The translations under genes were made by a program, and so were the position numbers. Shown one piece after another: positions 49,054 to 57,931 of a stretch of 64,000 nt of DNA. Numbering within the stretch: position 1 is the first letter of the stretch; each line of letters starts with the position of its first letter. The notes beneath the pieces were generated by a model. It was not told the origin of the DNA, did not search any database, and worked only from the letters and a program-made list of their open reading frames with translations. The DNA comes from Frondihabitans sp. 762G35 (lineage in GTDB: Bacteria > Actinomycetota > Actinomycetes > Actinomycetales > Microbacteriaceae), in contig NZ_CP014619.1 of assembly GCF_002074055.1 (NCBI RefSeq), positions 3,071,002 to 3,135,001 on the forward strand, written 5' to 3'.

Positions 49054-52000
49054 TCAGATGAGCGGCGGGTCGAAGGGGTTTTCACCGACCGTAGCGTTAC
49101 CGACAGCGCCGCCGAGGACGTTGCATGCCTCAGCAGCCCCGATAGCACCGACGCCGCCGGTTGCGGCTCCGGCAATACCCTCGCAAGCTATTCCGGTAAG
49201 CGTACCAACGACCGTACTTACTGCGAACTTTGCGATGGTCTGGGAATTTCCAGAGCTGATCGCCTGCCCCAGCCCGAAGAGGGTGTTGCCAAGACCAAGA
49301 GCAGCACGACCACTGATTGCTCCAGTCGGATCGGAACCGTTAATGGGGTCGCCACCCGCAAACTGATACCGGTTGGCATTTTGAGGGTCAAGGGGTGCGT
49401 CAAGGGTGTCCCTCTGGGTCCAGGTGCCGGTGAAGGCGTTGTACCAGCGTGCTCCGAACTTCACCAGCCCGGTTGCCCGGTCTGCCAGGCCGTTCTTGAA
49501 GAGGTACGGGTTCTGTGTGTACCCATTCCCGGTACCAGGGGTGAGTGTTCCGGCGCCGTAGGGGTCGTAGGATTCCCGGAATGCGGGTCCGGATCCGTCG
49601 GTGGTGAGGCCGGCGATGTTGCCGAGGCCGTCGTTGATGTAGAGCGCTGCGGTGCCGGTGGAGGTGGTCAGCATGACCGCCTGCCCCGTCGTCGGGTCGG
49701 CGTACAGGTGGGAAGTCGCGGACCCGTTCTGGTAGGTCGCGAGCCCGTTGGCGCCGTAGCTGTAGTTGACCGTGGTGCCGCCGGCGGTCGAGGACGACAG
49801 GAGCGCGTTCTGTGCGGATCCGGCGTAGGTGTAGGTGGTTTTGGTGCCGTTGATGGTCGCGGAGGTCATCTGGTTCGCCCCGTTGTAGGTGTACGTCGCC
49901 GTCCCCGTCCCGTCGGCAGTTTTGCCGGCGAGGAGGTTCCCGTTGGCGTCGTAGGTGAACCCGGCCACCGTGAGCTGGTTGGCCTCGTTGTAGGTCAACG
50001 TCTGGTTCTGGGTACCGTTGGTCGTCGTGGCCGTGCGGTTGCCGTTTTTGTCGTAGGAGTACTGCCAGTCGGTGTTCCCGGCGTTGCCACCGGTCTGCTT
50101 GACCCGGACGATCCGGCCGCTCGTGTCGTAGGAGTAGACGGTGGTCTGCTGCCCGAGGACATCGAACGCGGACTGGATTTTCTCGCGGTCGTAGAGCGGG
50201 TTGGTGCTGCAGTTGGTGGGGTCAGTGTTGCCGGTGACGGTCGAGTCCGCGTGGCAGTAGATGGTGTCGAACGTCGGGTGCGTCGGGTCAGCCGACGTCC
50301 ACGACTTAATCTCCTTGACCCGCCCAGTGCTCTGGTCGTAGATCGTCTGGTAGCGCACCGACCACGTCGCCGGGACCGTTGCCGGGTCCGGGTTGGTTCC
50401 GGTGGTGTCGACGTTGGTGTCGGTGTAAGTGGCGGTCCCGCCGAGCCATTCGTCGATACGACGACCGTGGCTGTCGGTGGCGTAGTTGACGTAGGAGTAG
50501 CTGCCCGCCTTGGGGTACTTCGTCACCTCGAGGACGTTGGAGTCGTCATAGGTGTTCGTGTAGGTGCCGAACGAGTCCGACGAGGACACCTGGTTCGAAG
50601 CCTTGTCGTACGTGTACGTCTCCGTGTCACCGCCGGCGGAGTTCCGGGTGGTGAGAAGACGCCCGAGCTGGTCGTACGTGTTCGTCACCGTGCCCGTCGC
50701 GGACGCTTCGGTGAGCTTCCGGCCAGCGACGTCGTAGGTGTCGGTGACCGTCCCGGTGCCATCGGAGAACGACGTCGTCAGAAGCCGGTCGTCGTTGTCG
50801 TACGTGTACGAGGTGGTGACCCCGTTCCCATCCGACTGGGACGCAACCCGACCGAACGGGTCGTAAGTGAAGTGGTTCGCACCAAGACCCGCCGACCCGT
50901 TGGCCGTCGTGACCGTCACCGGGGTGATCGTGTCGAGCTGACGATTCGCGTCGTAGTGATACGAGGTCTTGTTCTGGGTGCCGGCCTGCATCGGAGCGGT
51001 GGCGGAGTACACCTGGCCGTCGTTGCTGCCGTCGCCGTTGGGGGTGCCGCCGCCAACCTTCGGGGTGTTGCGCACGATGCTCGCGGTCGACCCATCAGGT
51101 GCCGCGTTGGAGGACGAGTTTCCAAGCCCGTCATAGCCCAGGGTCGACTTGTTGCCAGCGTCATCAGTCGAACCAGTGACCGAGTACTGCGTGTTCGCGG
51201 CAGCCGAGCCATAAGTCGCGGACGACGACGAACCGCCCGGCGTCTGCGCCTTCGACAGCGACTGACCGGCGTTGGCGCCGTACGTGTTCGTCGACGTCGT
51301 CGACCCGGACCCGGAACCCTCCGTCGAGGTGGTGGGGGCGAACCCGTTGACGGAGTTCGTGTACGTCTTGCTGCGGGTGCGACCGACCGGGTCGACGGTC
51401 TTGGTGACGAGGTCGTTGGAGTCGATCGTGTACGTCGTGTGCGGCACCGACCCGACCGTCGCCGCGGTATCCGTGTTCGGCCCGGCAACAAGAGTCTGCG
51501 TGTCCGAGGTGTAGCTCAGGCGCGTCGTCGATGTGCCCGGGGATCCCGCGGTGGTGTTCTGCTGGTCGACCTGCGCGACCCGGTGGGTGGCCCCGTCGTA
51601 GGTGAACGATGTGACCGCGCCGGTCGGGCCGGTGATCGACGTCAGGTCGTGACCGGTGTACGCGAACGTGGTGGTGGCGCCTGCGGCGTCGACGAAGGTG
51701 GTGAGGTTGTTGGCGGAGTCCTTCGACCAGGTGACCTGACGGTTCGAGGACCCGGACGTCTGCGACACGGTCGTCGTCAAGGACCCCTGGTCGTACGCGA
51801 CCGTCGCGGTCTTCGCACCGGCGGAACCGGCGCTCGAGACGACAGCGGTCGGCTGGTCGTTGGCGTAGGTGACGCTGACCTTGTTCTTGTTCCGGTCGAC
51901 GATCGACCCGCCCTCACCGTTGCGGCTGAAAGTGATCGTGGAGTTGCTCGACCAGAAGTTCATCGAGTACGAACCCGCGTCCGCCGTCAGGGTCGCCTGG

Positions 52001-53622
52001 AGTCCCTGCGGCGACTGGTACGTCATCACACCGTTGACAAGGGCGGGCGTGAACTGCCAGGTGGAGCCGTCGGCGGCCGTGTAGACGATCCCGGCACCGT
52101 TCTGCGACAGGCTGCCGAGACTCGCAAGCCCCATCGTCCAGTTGTTCGCCGACAGGTCGTAGGGGTACCCGGTCTGCCAGCCGAGCGAGTTGTAGGTCTG
52201 CCCGATCGACGTCTTCGACCCGATCGCAGGCAAAGTGAGACCCCCGGTGGAGACCATCAGGTTCCCGGTGCCGACATCGACCTTCGCCGTCACCTGATCG
52301 CTCACCCCGAAGGTCAACGCCGTCTGCGACGGGCGGGAACCGGTCTGGTTGGTCTTCGTCGGCCCGTTATCGAGGAGCGAGTACCAACCCTCGACGTCGA
52401 GGATCACGTTGATCGTGCCGTTGGACACGTTCGTGATCTTCACCGCCCCGTCGGAACCGAGCTTCACCGTGGAGAACGCGGTCGTCGTCGTGGAGGCGTA
52501 GTACTGGATCGCATCCGTCCCCGCCGTGGAGTCGGAAGCGAACAGCGGTGCGTGGCCCTGGGCGCTGGTCCCGGAAATGACCGACAGGTTGACCGCGGCG
52601 TCGGTGATCCCGGTACCGGCGGCAGGGACCCCGTTGGTGCCGGCGACCTGGATCGTCCGGGTGGCGCCGGCAGCGATCGGCTGCGACGGCGACTGCGAGT
52701 TGTACACCCGAGCCGTCCCCGGCGTGAACGCACCCGCAACCGCGGGCCCGTTGTTCTTGACGAAGTACCCCTGCACGGCGGCGGACAAGCGCACCCCGGA
52801 CGAGGAGCCCATCGACAGAGTGATCTGACCGTTCGCGGGAAGAGTGACCACGGTGGTCCACTCGATGTTCTTCCCCGCCGGCCAGTTCAGGCCCGTGCTG
52901 CGGACGCCGCCCGCCGGGTAGGCGTAGAGGTAACCGGGGTCGGTGCCCTGGTTGCTCTCGATGACACTCAGCACCACCGCGGACGCGTCCGAGGGGACCT
53001 GCGAGGTGCCGCCGACCTGGAACGTCGTCGACTGACCCGTCGTGTAAGAGGTGTTCCCCGAGTTGAAGACCGAGGTCGCGCTCGTCGCGACGAACCCACC
53101 CGCAGCCGGGTCACCGTCCGTGTAGTAGCCCTGCACGTTGATGACCAGGTCCGCAGCCGAGGTGACCTGCACCTGGATGTTCCCGTTCGCCCCCACCGGG
53201 AGGACCGCCGCGTTGGCGATCGAGTTCGAGCTGTCGTAGGTCATGTACGGGGTGGAGGTGTTGGGCGACGTCGCCGAACCCTGATCGGCGTGGATGAAAC
53301 CCGCGGACGTCTGCCCGGAGATCGTGAACGTGATCTGGACCGCGGAGATGCCGTCGGTCGGCAGCGACCCGGCTCCCTCGATCGGGATCTGGTACCAGTG
53401 ATTCGACGTCAGCCGGGAGTTCGGGAGGCCCCCGCTGCCGTTGGTCGACTGCGCGATGCGCTGCGTCGCTGGCACGTAAAGTCCGCCCGTCCCGGTCGCT
53501 GCACCAGCCGCGTGAGCGGGAGCGGGGACTGCGATCAGGAAGGCGGCGAGAAGAGCCAACCCGAGGCCCAGCGCGAGAGCGCGCATCGAAGCCAAGCGAA
53601 CGAAAACCACCGAGTGACGCAT
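49054..53622 (-). CDS. Secreted RHS/YD-repeat protein
   Basis: The 1522-residue protein (ATG 53622 or GTG 53625) has a signal peptide (LALGLGLALLAAFLIAVP, AHAAG cleavage), three ~120-residue beta domains each ending in a GYY/GYF/GWY motif (residues ~45-430), then YD repeats (~430-1310, many TYTYD and GRV-type turns). The RHS core DPYGAGTLTPGTGNGYTQNP … RDTLDAPLDPQNANRYQFAG ends at DPTG. An 88-residue glycine-rich hydrophobic tail follows (ALGLGNTLFGLGQAIS … GGVGAIGAAEACNVLGG). RHS cages deliver their C-terminal tip as toxin. A polymorphic toxin or adhesin is likely. Confidence 0.85.
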   Translation of the reverse strand: MRHSVVFVRLASMRALALGLGLALLAAFLIAVPAPAHAAGAATGTGGLYVPATQRIAQSTNGSGGLPNSRLTSNHWYQIPIEGAGSLPTDGISAVQITFTISGQTSAGFIHADQGSATSPNTSTPYMTYDSSNSIANAAVLPVGANGNIQVQVTSAADLVINVQGYYTDGDPAAGGFVATSATSVFNSGNTSYTTGQSTTFQVGGTSQVPSDASAVVLSVIESNQGTDPGYLYAYPAGGVRSTGLNWPAGKNIEWTTVVTLPANGQITLSMGSSSGVRLSAAVQGYFVKNNGPAVAGAFTPGTARVYNSQSPSQPIAAGATRTIQVAGTNGVPAAGTGITDAAVNLSVISGTSAQGHAPLFASDSTAGTDAIQYYASTTTTAFSTVKLGSDGAVKITNVSNGTINVILDVEGWYSLLDNGPTKTNQTGSRPSQTALTFGVSDQVTAKVDVGTGNLMVSTGGLTLPAIGSKTSIGQTYNSLGWQTGYPYDLSANNWTMGLASLGSLSQNGAGIVYTAADGSTWQFTPALVNGVMTYQSPQGLQATLTADAGSYSMNFWSSNSTITFSRNGEGGSIVDRNKNKVSVTYANDQPTAVVSSAGSAGAKTATVAYDQGSLTTTVSQTSGSSNRQVTWSKDSANNLTTFVDAAGATTTFAYTGHDLTSITGPTGAVTSFTYDGATHRVAQVDQQNTTAGSPGTSTTRLSYTSDTQTLVAGPNTDTAATVGSVPHTTYTIDSNDLVTKTVDPVGRTRSKTYTNSVNGFAPTTSTEGSGSGSTTSTNTYGANAGQSLSKAQTPGGSSSSATYGSAAANTQYSVTGSTDDAGNKSTLGYDGLGNSSSNAAPDGSTASIVRNTPKVGGGTPNGDGSNDGQVYSATAPMQAGTQNKTSYHYDANRQLDTITPVTVTTANGSAGLGANHFTYDPFGRVASQSDGNGVTTSYTYDNDDRLLTTSFSDGTGTVTDTYDVAGRKLTEASATGTVTNTYDQLGRLLTTRNSAGGDTETYTYDKASNQVSSSDSFGTYTNTYDDSNVLEVTKYPKAGSYSYVNYATDSHGRRIDEWLGGTATYTDTNVDTTGTNPDPATVPATWSVRYQTIYDQSTGRVKEIKSWTSADPTHPTFDTIYCHADSTVTGNTDPTNCSTNPLYDREKIQSAFDVLGQQTTVYSYDTSGRIVRVKQTGGNAGNTDWQYSYDKNGNRTATTTNGTQNQTLTYNEANQLTVAGFTYDANGNLLAGKTADGTGTATYTYNGANQMTSATINGTKTTYTYAGSAQNALLSSSTAGGTTVNYSYGANGLATYQNGSATSHLYADPTTGQAVMLTTSTGTAALYINDGLGNIAGLTTDGSGPAFRESYDPYGAGTLTPGTGNGYTQNPYLFKNGLADRATGLVKFGARWYNAFTGTWTQRDTLDAPLDPQNANRYQFAGGDPINGSDPTGAISGRAALGLGNTLFGLGQAISSGNSQTIAKFAVSTVVGTLTGIACEGIAGAATGGVGAIGAAEACNVLGGAVGNATVGENPFDPPLI

Positions 53623-53640
53623 CACGGAAACCCCAGAATC

Positions 53641-53688
53641 CCCTACGAAGATCCCGACGATCTCCCCGAGCAGAGACTATTCGTAGGG
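53641..53688. promoter_or_regulatory. Inverted repeat CCCTACGAA…TTCGTAGGG in the RHS leader
   Basis: A 9+9 base repeat with a 30-base loop lies 19 bases before the RHS start. It could be a leader hairpin or an operator. Confidence 0.45.
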
Positions 53689-53991
53689 AGCAAAACTGCG
53701 ACCCACGCAGAAATCCTTGGCAATCGAGACACTCTTGATCGCCGTACCCCGAATCGATCGTCGAGGCGAGAGAGCAGCACTGCACCTCAGGCAAGGCAAA
53801 CTTATTTTCGTACCCCACCTCGTTGTGCTTATCCCCAGTCTTGACCCCCGAACTGGGGTCGACAGACTCGTGCGCTACCTAGTCGGAATAGCGCTTTTCG
53901 GATAGCAATTTGGCGGACCGAAGCCTCAGTTGTTTCATCAGCCCCTTCACGAGCGCTTAGGCGCAGCGTCCTTGGGCAGCTCTAGGCCGTA
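53689..53991. other. 303-base gene-free stretch
   Basis: This is the RHS promoter side. Only short frames without character are present. No repeat or RNA was recognised. Confidence 0.4.
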
Positions 53992-54548
53992 CTACCGTGG
54001 CGCCCAGGAGTGGAGGATGTCGAGGATCTCAGACGAGTTCCACGTCGCGGGCGTCGTCATCAACCGGTGCCGACCGAGCGGCCGAGACAGGCTACCCGTG
54101 AGCGGGAGTGTCGTGATGTGGGTGAGCCCGCGTTCCCAGGCGTGAACGAGAGCTGGCTGGATCTCGGCGCGGATCGCGCACAGGGCCGAGTTTGCCGCGG
54201 CTTCTCGCCAGGCTTCGTAGGTGTCTGTCGCGAAGATCTCCGGGTATCGATCCGACCAGGCAACCGGGAGTGCGGACTGCGCTCTCTGCCAGGCGGCGAA
54301 GTAGGCGCCGACACCGAGTTTTTCGACATCGAAATCGTCGAAGTCTCCGACGTGAGCCTCTCGGCTCGCCCACGAGGCGAGCCACTCGGTGGCGACGCTC
54401 GCGAGATCGTCAGGGACAGGGACTGCTGCTGCCGGCACGGGGCGGTGAGTTCCCGCCTGATGCCCAGAGCGCCGGGGAGCTCCCACACAGCCGCTGAATA
54501 GAGGAGGGGGAAGAACTCGAAGTCGTAGTTCTCGAAATGGATCGCCAT
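53992..54548 (-). pseudogene. Frameshifted hypothetical gene
   Basis: From ATG 54548 the frame reads MAIHFENYDFEFFPLLYSAA, VWELPGALGIRRELTAP and then loses coding character. The neighbouring frame continues in convincing coding sequence (VPDDLASVATEWLASWASRE, DFDVEKLGVGAYFAAWQRAQ) to the stop at 53992. The break is at a four-base G tract (54439-54442 on plus), where one extra base would give a single 185-residue protein. Either a real pseudogene or a sequence error. No family recognised. Confidence 0.6.
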
Positions 54549-54776
54549 CCCCTTGGGCCACTCGCCATCGCTGGGCCCAACTGCATCTACGTGCACGGGG
54601 TTCCGTTCTTCAGGAGGCTGCGGTCTCACCAGGAGTTGATGACGACGGCCGGTGCGGGGGGCATGATCCCTGCCGTCACATTTACTTAGACATATCAATC
54701 ACTAATTTGATATGTTTTAGCCTTACGATCAGGACATCACGGTGGAGTTCGGTCAGTTCGGAATCGAGGAAGATTT

Positions 54777-55205
54777 ATGCGAAGAATGACGATGCTTGCG
54801 GCATCCTGCCTTGTCGTCGTTGCGGCTCTGGTCGGCGCGAATGCCGCAACAGCCGAGGCCACAACGACAATCTCGAGCAGCACGCCAGCAGCCCCAGCCG
54901 CGATTTCGATCCATCAGCGCGAGGCGGCCGGACAATATGTCTTCTCGTGCGTGCTGGAGAACGGTCGCGTCATCACTCTCGGAACATCGCAGCCGAAGAA
55001 GGGAGCGTGCAAGGGGTGGATCCAGGTGCACATCGGCGGCAAGCAGATCGCGAGTATCAACACGGGTGGCAAGCTGGGTCCCGGCGACACCGTGAGCTGC
55101 CTGGCTGGCACCGGAGTGTTCCTCGTGACGGCCTTCTCCGGGCCCGTCGGCTGGTCGACCGCAGCCGGGCTCATCCTCCTGGGCCTGGGATGTTCAGGCC
55201 ATTGA
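54777..55205 (+). CDS. Small secreted protein
   Basis: The 142-residue protein (GAGGAAG before ATG) has a signal peptide (MLAASCLVVVAALVGANAAT). The mature part holds QYVFSCVLENGRVITLGTSQ and PKKGACKGWIQVHIGGKQIA, then a hydrophobic end GVFLVTAFSGPVGWSTAAGL. Four Cys could pair. It may be a bacteriocin-like or surface peptide. No family recognised. Confidence 0.6.
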   Translation: MRRMTMLAASCLVVVAALVGANAATAEATTTISSSTPAAPAAISIHQREAAGQYVFSCVLENGRVITLGTSQPKKGACKGWIQVHIGGKQIASINTGGKLGPGDTVSCLAGTGVFLVTAFSGPVGWSTAAGLILLGLGCSGH

Positions 55206-55233
55206 CCGAGCAGCCATTTCGGGCCGGTCCGCG

Positions 55234-55437
55234 ATGAGACGCCCCACACCGCCCAACGTCCTACGGAGTGCTGCTTACGTCGCTCTTGCCGTGGTGTTCC
55301 TCACTTGGCAACCGTTCGACGGGCTCCGCCTTGGCGGCGGCGTCCTGTTCGGAGCGGCCGGGATCTGGGGAATCGCCTTCTCCCTGATGACCCGCGAGCG
55401 GCGGCGACGCAGCAGGAGGGAGCGGCCTCGCCACTGA
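55234..55437 (+). CDS. Small two-TM membrane protein
   Basis: The 67-residue protein has two hydrophobic helices (AAYVALAVVFLTWQP, GGGVLFGAAGIWGIAFSLM) and a very basic tail (RERRRRSRRERPRH). It follows the secreted protein gene by 28 bases and could be its partner or immunity protein. Inference from position. Confidence 0.55.
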   Translation: MRRPTPPNVLRSAAYVALAVVFLTWQPFDGLRLGGGVLFGAAGIWGIAFSLMTRERRRRSRRERPRH

Positions 55438-55525
55438 CACGGCCGACACCCAGAGCGGGCGGCGCCGCGAGCCGAAGCCCGCCGTGCCGCCCGCATCCTG
55501 CCCGCAGCGGAGCCGCGTCGTCAGC

Positions 55526-55930
55526 TCAGAACGGCGCCGCCGAGAACAGCATCACGTTCGAGTAGGGCGTGTACTCGCCGGTGCGCACGACGGCGCGGGC
55601 CGAGTGCGTGAGGGCCTTGAAATCGGTGTGGGGCACCAGTTCGAGCTCCACACCGGACTCCGCCAGCCGCGTCCGCAGGGTCTCGAGCTGCTCGGGGCTC
55701 TCGTCGGCCATCTCGGCCGACGCCACGGCACGTTCGACGACGAACTCGTCGAGGACGGCCGACAGCGTCCCAACGAAGCTCGGCTCCCCCGGACGCCAGG
55801 CCAGGTCGACGCGCTCGACCCCCGTCGGGATGGGCAGGCCGGCGTCCGCGACCACGAGGCCGTCGGTGTGACCGAACTCGCTGAGCACGCGCGAGAGCTG
55901 CGGGTGGATGATCCCGGCGGTGGTCCTCAC
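55526..55930 (-). CDS. RbsD/FucU family sugar mutarotase (D-ribose pyranase)
   Basis: The 134-residue protein (GTG overlapping the epimerase stop as GTGA) has the RbsD core: GIIHPQLSRVLSEFGHTDGL with the catalytic His, then VVADAGLPIPTGVERVDLAW and YTPYSNVMLFS near the end. It interconverts pyranose and furanose forms of the imported sugar. Last gene of the operon. Confidence 0.88.
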   Translation of the reverse strand: MRTTAGIIHPQLSRVLSEFGHTDGLVVADAGLPIPTGVERVDLAWRPGEPSFVGTLSAVLDEFVVERAVASAEMADESPEQLETLRTRLAESGVELELVPHTDFKALTHSARAVVRTGEYTPYSNVMLFSAAPF

Positions 55931-56805
55931 TTCTTGTGGCCGTCGGCGTCGAGGTAGTCGCGCCACGAGCGCTTCGGCGTCCAGCCGAGGACGCGCTGCG
56001 CCTTCGCGGTCGAGATGCCGGAGGCGTCGACCCGGTCGAGCGGGCGCAGTTCGATCTTGTCGCCGTAGTACTGCTTGAGCACGGCGGCGAAGTCGTGGCC
56101 GCCGACGTTGTCGGGCGAGGCGATGTAGAAGACCTCGTGGCCGGGGAGGTCCGACTCGGCGGCGAGCACGATGGAGTCGGCGAGGTCGTAGACGTCGATG
56201 TAGCTCCAGAGGTTGGGGCTGAGGACGCTGGCGTCGCGGATCTGCGGGCCGAGGTTCTGCTCGTAGTTGTCCTCGTTCTGGACCCAGCTCGGGCGGATCG
56301 AGATGACCTTGATGTCGGACCTCTCGACAGCCGCGTTCATCAGCTGCTCGCCGAAGGTCTTCGACAGCGCGTACGGGTCCTGCGGGTGCACGGGGTGCTC
56401 CTCGTCGACCGGGGCGTAGTCGGGGAGGAAGGGGCGCTCGGGGAAGAAGAAGCCGGGCACCGTCTCGCTGGAGATGTTGACGAACCGCTTCACGCCGAAG
56501 CGGACGGCCGCCTCGAGCACGTTGAACGTGGCCATGAGGTTCGTCTGGAAGACGACCTGCGGCGGGTTCCCGGTGGGCTCCGGGATCGCGGCGACGTGCA
56601 CGACGACGTCGGCCCCGCGGACGACCGCGTACGCCTGCCCGGCGTCGGTGAGGTCCGCCATCTGGTACGCGGCGGATCCCTCGGGCTTGCGCTCGAAGCC
56701 CGGGCGGGTCAGGTCGACGGCGAGGACGTCGTGCCCCGCGTCGAGGAGGGCCTGGGTCGCGGCGCGGCCGACTTTCCCGTGGGCTCCGGTGATGACGATC
56801 TTCAT
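55927..56805 (-). CDS. NAD-dependent epimerase/dehydratase (extended SDR)
   Basis: The 292-residue enzyme has the nucleotide motif VITGAHGKVGRAAT, the active-site region NISSETVPG and YALSKTFGEQ with the Tyr-x3-Lys pair, plus VISIRPSWVQNEDNYEQNLG. It probably oxidises or epimerises a sugar or sugar acid of this cluster. It lies between the permease and RbsD genes. Confidence 0.85.
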   Translation of the reverse strand: MKIVITGAHGKVGRAATQALLDAGHDVLAVDLTRPGFERKPEGSAAYQMADLTDAGQAYAVVRGADVVVHVAAIPEPTGNPPQVVFQTNLMATFNVLEAAVRFGVKRFVNISSETVPGFFFPERPFLPDYAPVDEEHPVHPQDPYALSKTFGEQLMNAAVERSDIKVISIRPSWVQNEDNYEQNLGPQIRDASVLSPNLWSYIDVYDLADSIVLAAESDLPGHEVFYIASPDNVGGHDFAAVLKQYYGDKIELRPLDRVDASGISTAKAQRVLGWTPKRSWRDYLDADGHKK

Positions 56806-56857
56806 GATTCTTCCTTCGGTACGTGCCGCCCGGAGGGGCGACGAGGGGTGGTCGGGG

Positions 56858-57931
56858 TCAGCGGCGCTTTCGCCACATGTTCAGGGCGACGGCGGCGACG
56901 ATGATGACGCCGGAGAAGACCTGCTGCCAGTAGGCGGAGATGCCGAGCAGGATGAGGGCGTTCTGGATCAGGAGGAGGAGCGTCGTGCCGAGCGCGGTGC
57001 CGAGGATGCCGCCGACTCCGCCGAAGAGGCTCGCGCCGCCGATGACGGCCGCGCCGATCGCGAGGAGTTCGTAGCCGGATCCTGCGGACGGCTGCCCGAC
57101 GCTGAGTCGGGCGGTCTCGAGGATGCCCGAGATCGATGCCAGCGACGCCGAGATGACGAACACCGCGATCTTGACGCGGCGCACCCGGATGCCGGAGAGC
57201 TTCGCGGCCTCCTCGTTCGAGCCGAGGAAGAACACGTGCCGCCCGAAGGTGGTGCGGGTGAGGACCACGTGGGCGCCGAGCGCGATGACGACGGCGACCC
57301 ACACCGGGATCGGCACCCCGAGCAGGTTGCCCTGGCCGAGGTTCAGGAAGCCGGCGGGGAAGCCGCTGATGGTGGATCCGCTGGTGATGCCGAGGGCGAG
57401 GCCGCGCGCGACGGCGAGCATGCCGAGCGTCACCACGAAGGACGGTATCCCGACGTAGGCGTTGATGAGGCCGTTGACGAGCCCGATCGCGGCTCCCGCG
57501 ACGAGCGCGAGGACGACGGCGAGCACCGGCGGGAACCCGATCGTCACCATGAACTCGCCCGACAGGACGCTCACGAGGGCGACGACGGAGCCGACGGAGA
57601 GGTCGATGCCGCCGATGAGGATGACGAAGGTCATGCCCGTGCTGATGATGAGCGCGAGCGCGATCTGGCGGCCGATGACGGTGAGGTTGCCGACGGTGAG
57701 GAAGTACGGCGACGCGAACGTCAGGTAGATGACGAGCAGGATGACGACGGCGGCGAGCGTCGACTCCCGCGCCCGGACGACGCGCATCAGGCCGGCGCGG
57801 AGCCGCGACGACGTGGTCGGCTGCGCGGGGCCGGGCGGGGTGGACTTCGATCCTGCGGTCTTCGGTGCGGTGGCCGCGCCGGGGCTGACGACGGCGGTGT
57901 CGTTCTTCACGGTGACTCCTTCGATGCTCAT
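56858..57931 (-). CDS. Sugar ABC transporter permease, RbsC type
   Basis: The 357-residue membrane protein has about ten helices and the RbsC signature region GMTFVILIGGIDLSVGSVVA, plus GSNEEAAKLSGIRVRRVKIA. The Thr/Ala/Pro-rich N-terminus (~40 residues) is extra. ATGA couples it to the ATPase gene. Confidence 0.92.
   Translation of the reverse strand: MSIEGVTVKNDTAVVSPGAATAPKTAGSKSTPPGPAQPTTSSRLRAGLMRVVRARESTLAAVVILLVIYLTFASPYFLTVGNLTVIGRQIALALIISTGMTFVILIGGIDLSVGSVVALVSVLSGEFMVTIGFPPVLAVVLALVAGAAIGLVNGLINAYVGIPSFVVTLGMLAVARGLALGITSGSTISGFPAGFLNLGQGNLLGVPIPVWVAVVIALGAHVVLTRTTFGRHVFFLGSNEEAAKLSGIRVRRVKIAVFVISASLASISGILETARLSVGQPSAGSGYELLAIGAAVIGGASLFGGVGGILGTALGTTLLLLIQNALILLGISAYWQQVFSGVIIVAAVALNMWRKRR

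Noticed and set aside
49381-53844. 1487-residue plus-strand frame opposite the RHS gene
   Set aside because: Val/Arg/Gly-rich antisense frame produced by YD-repeat codon bias; no recognisable fold.
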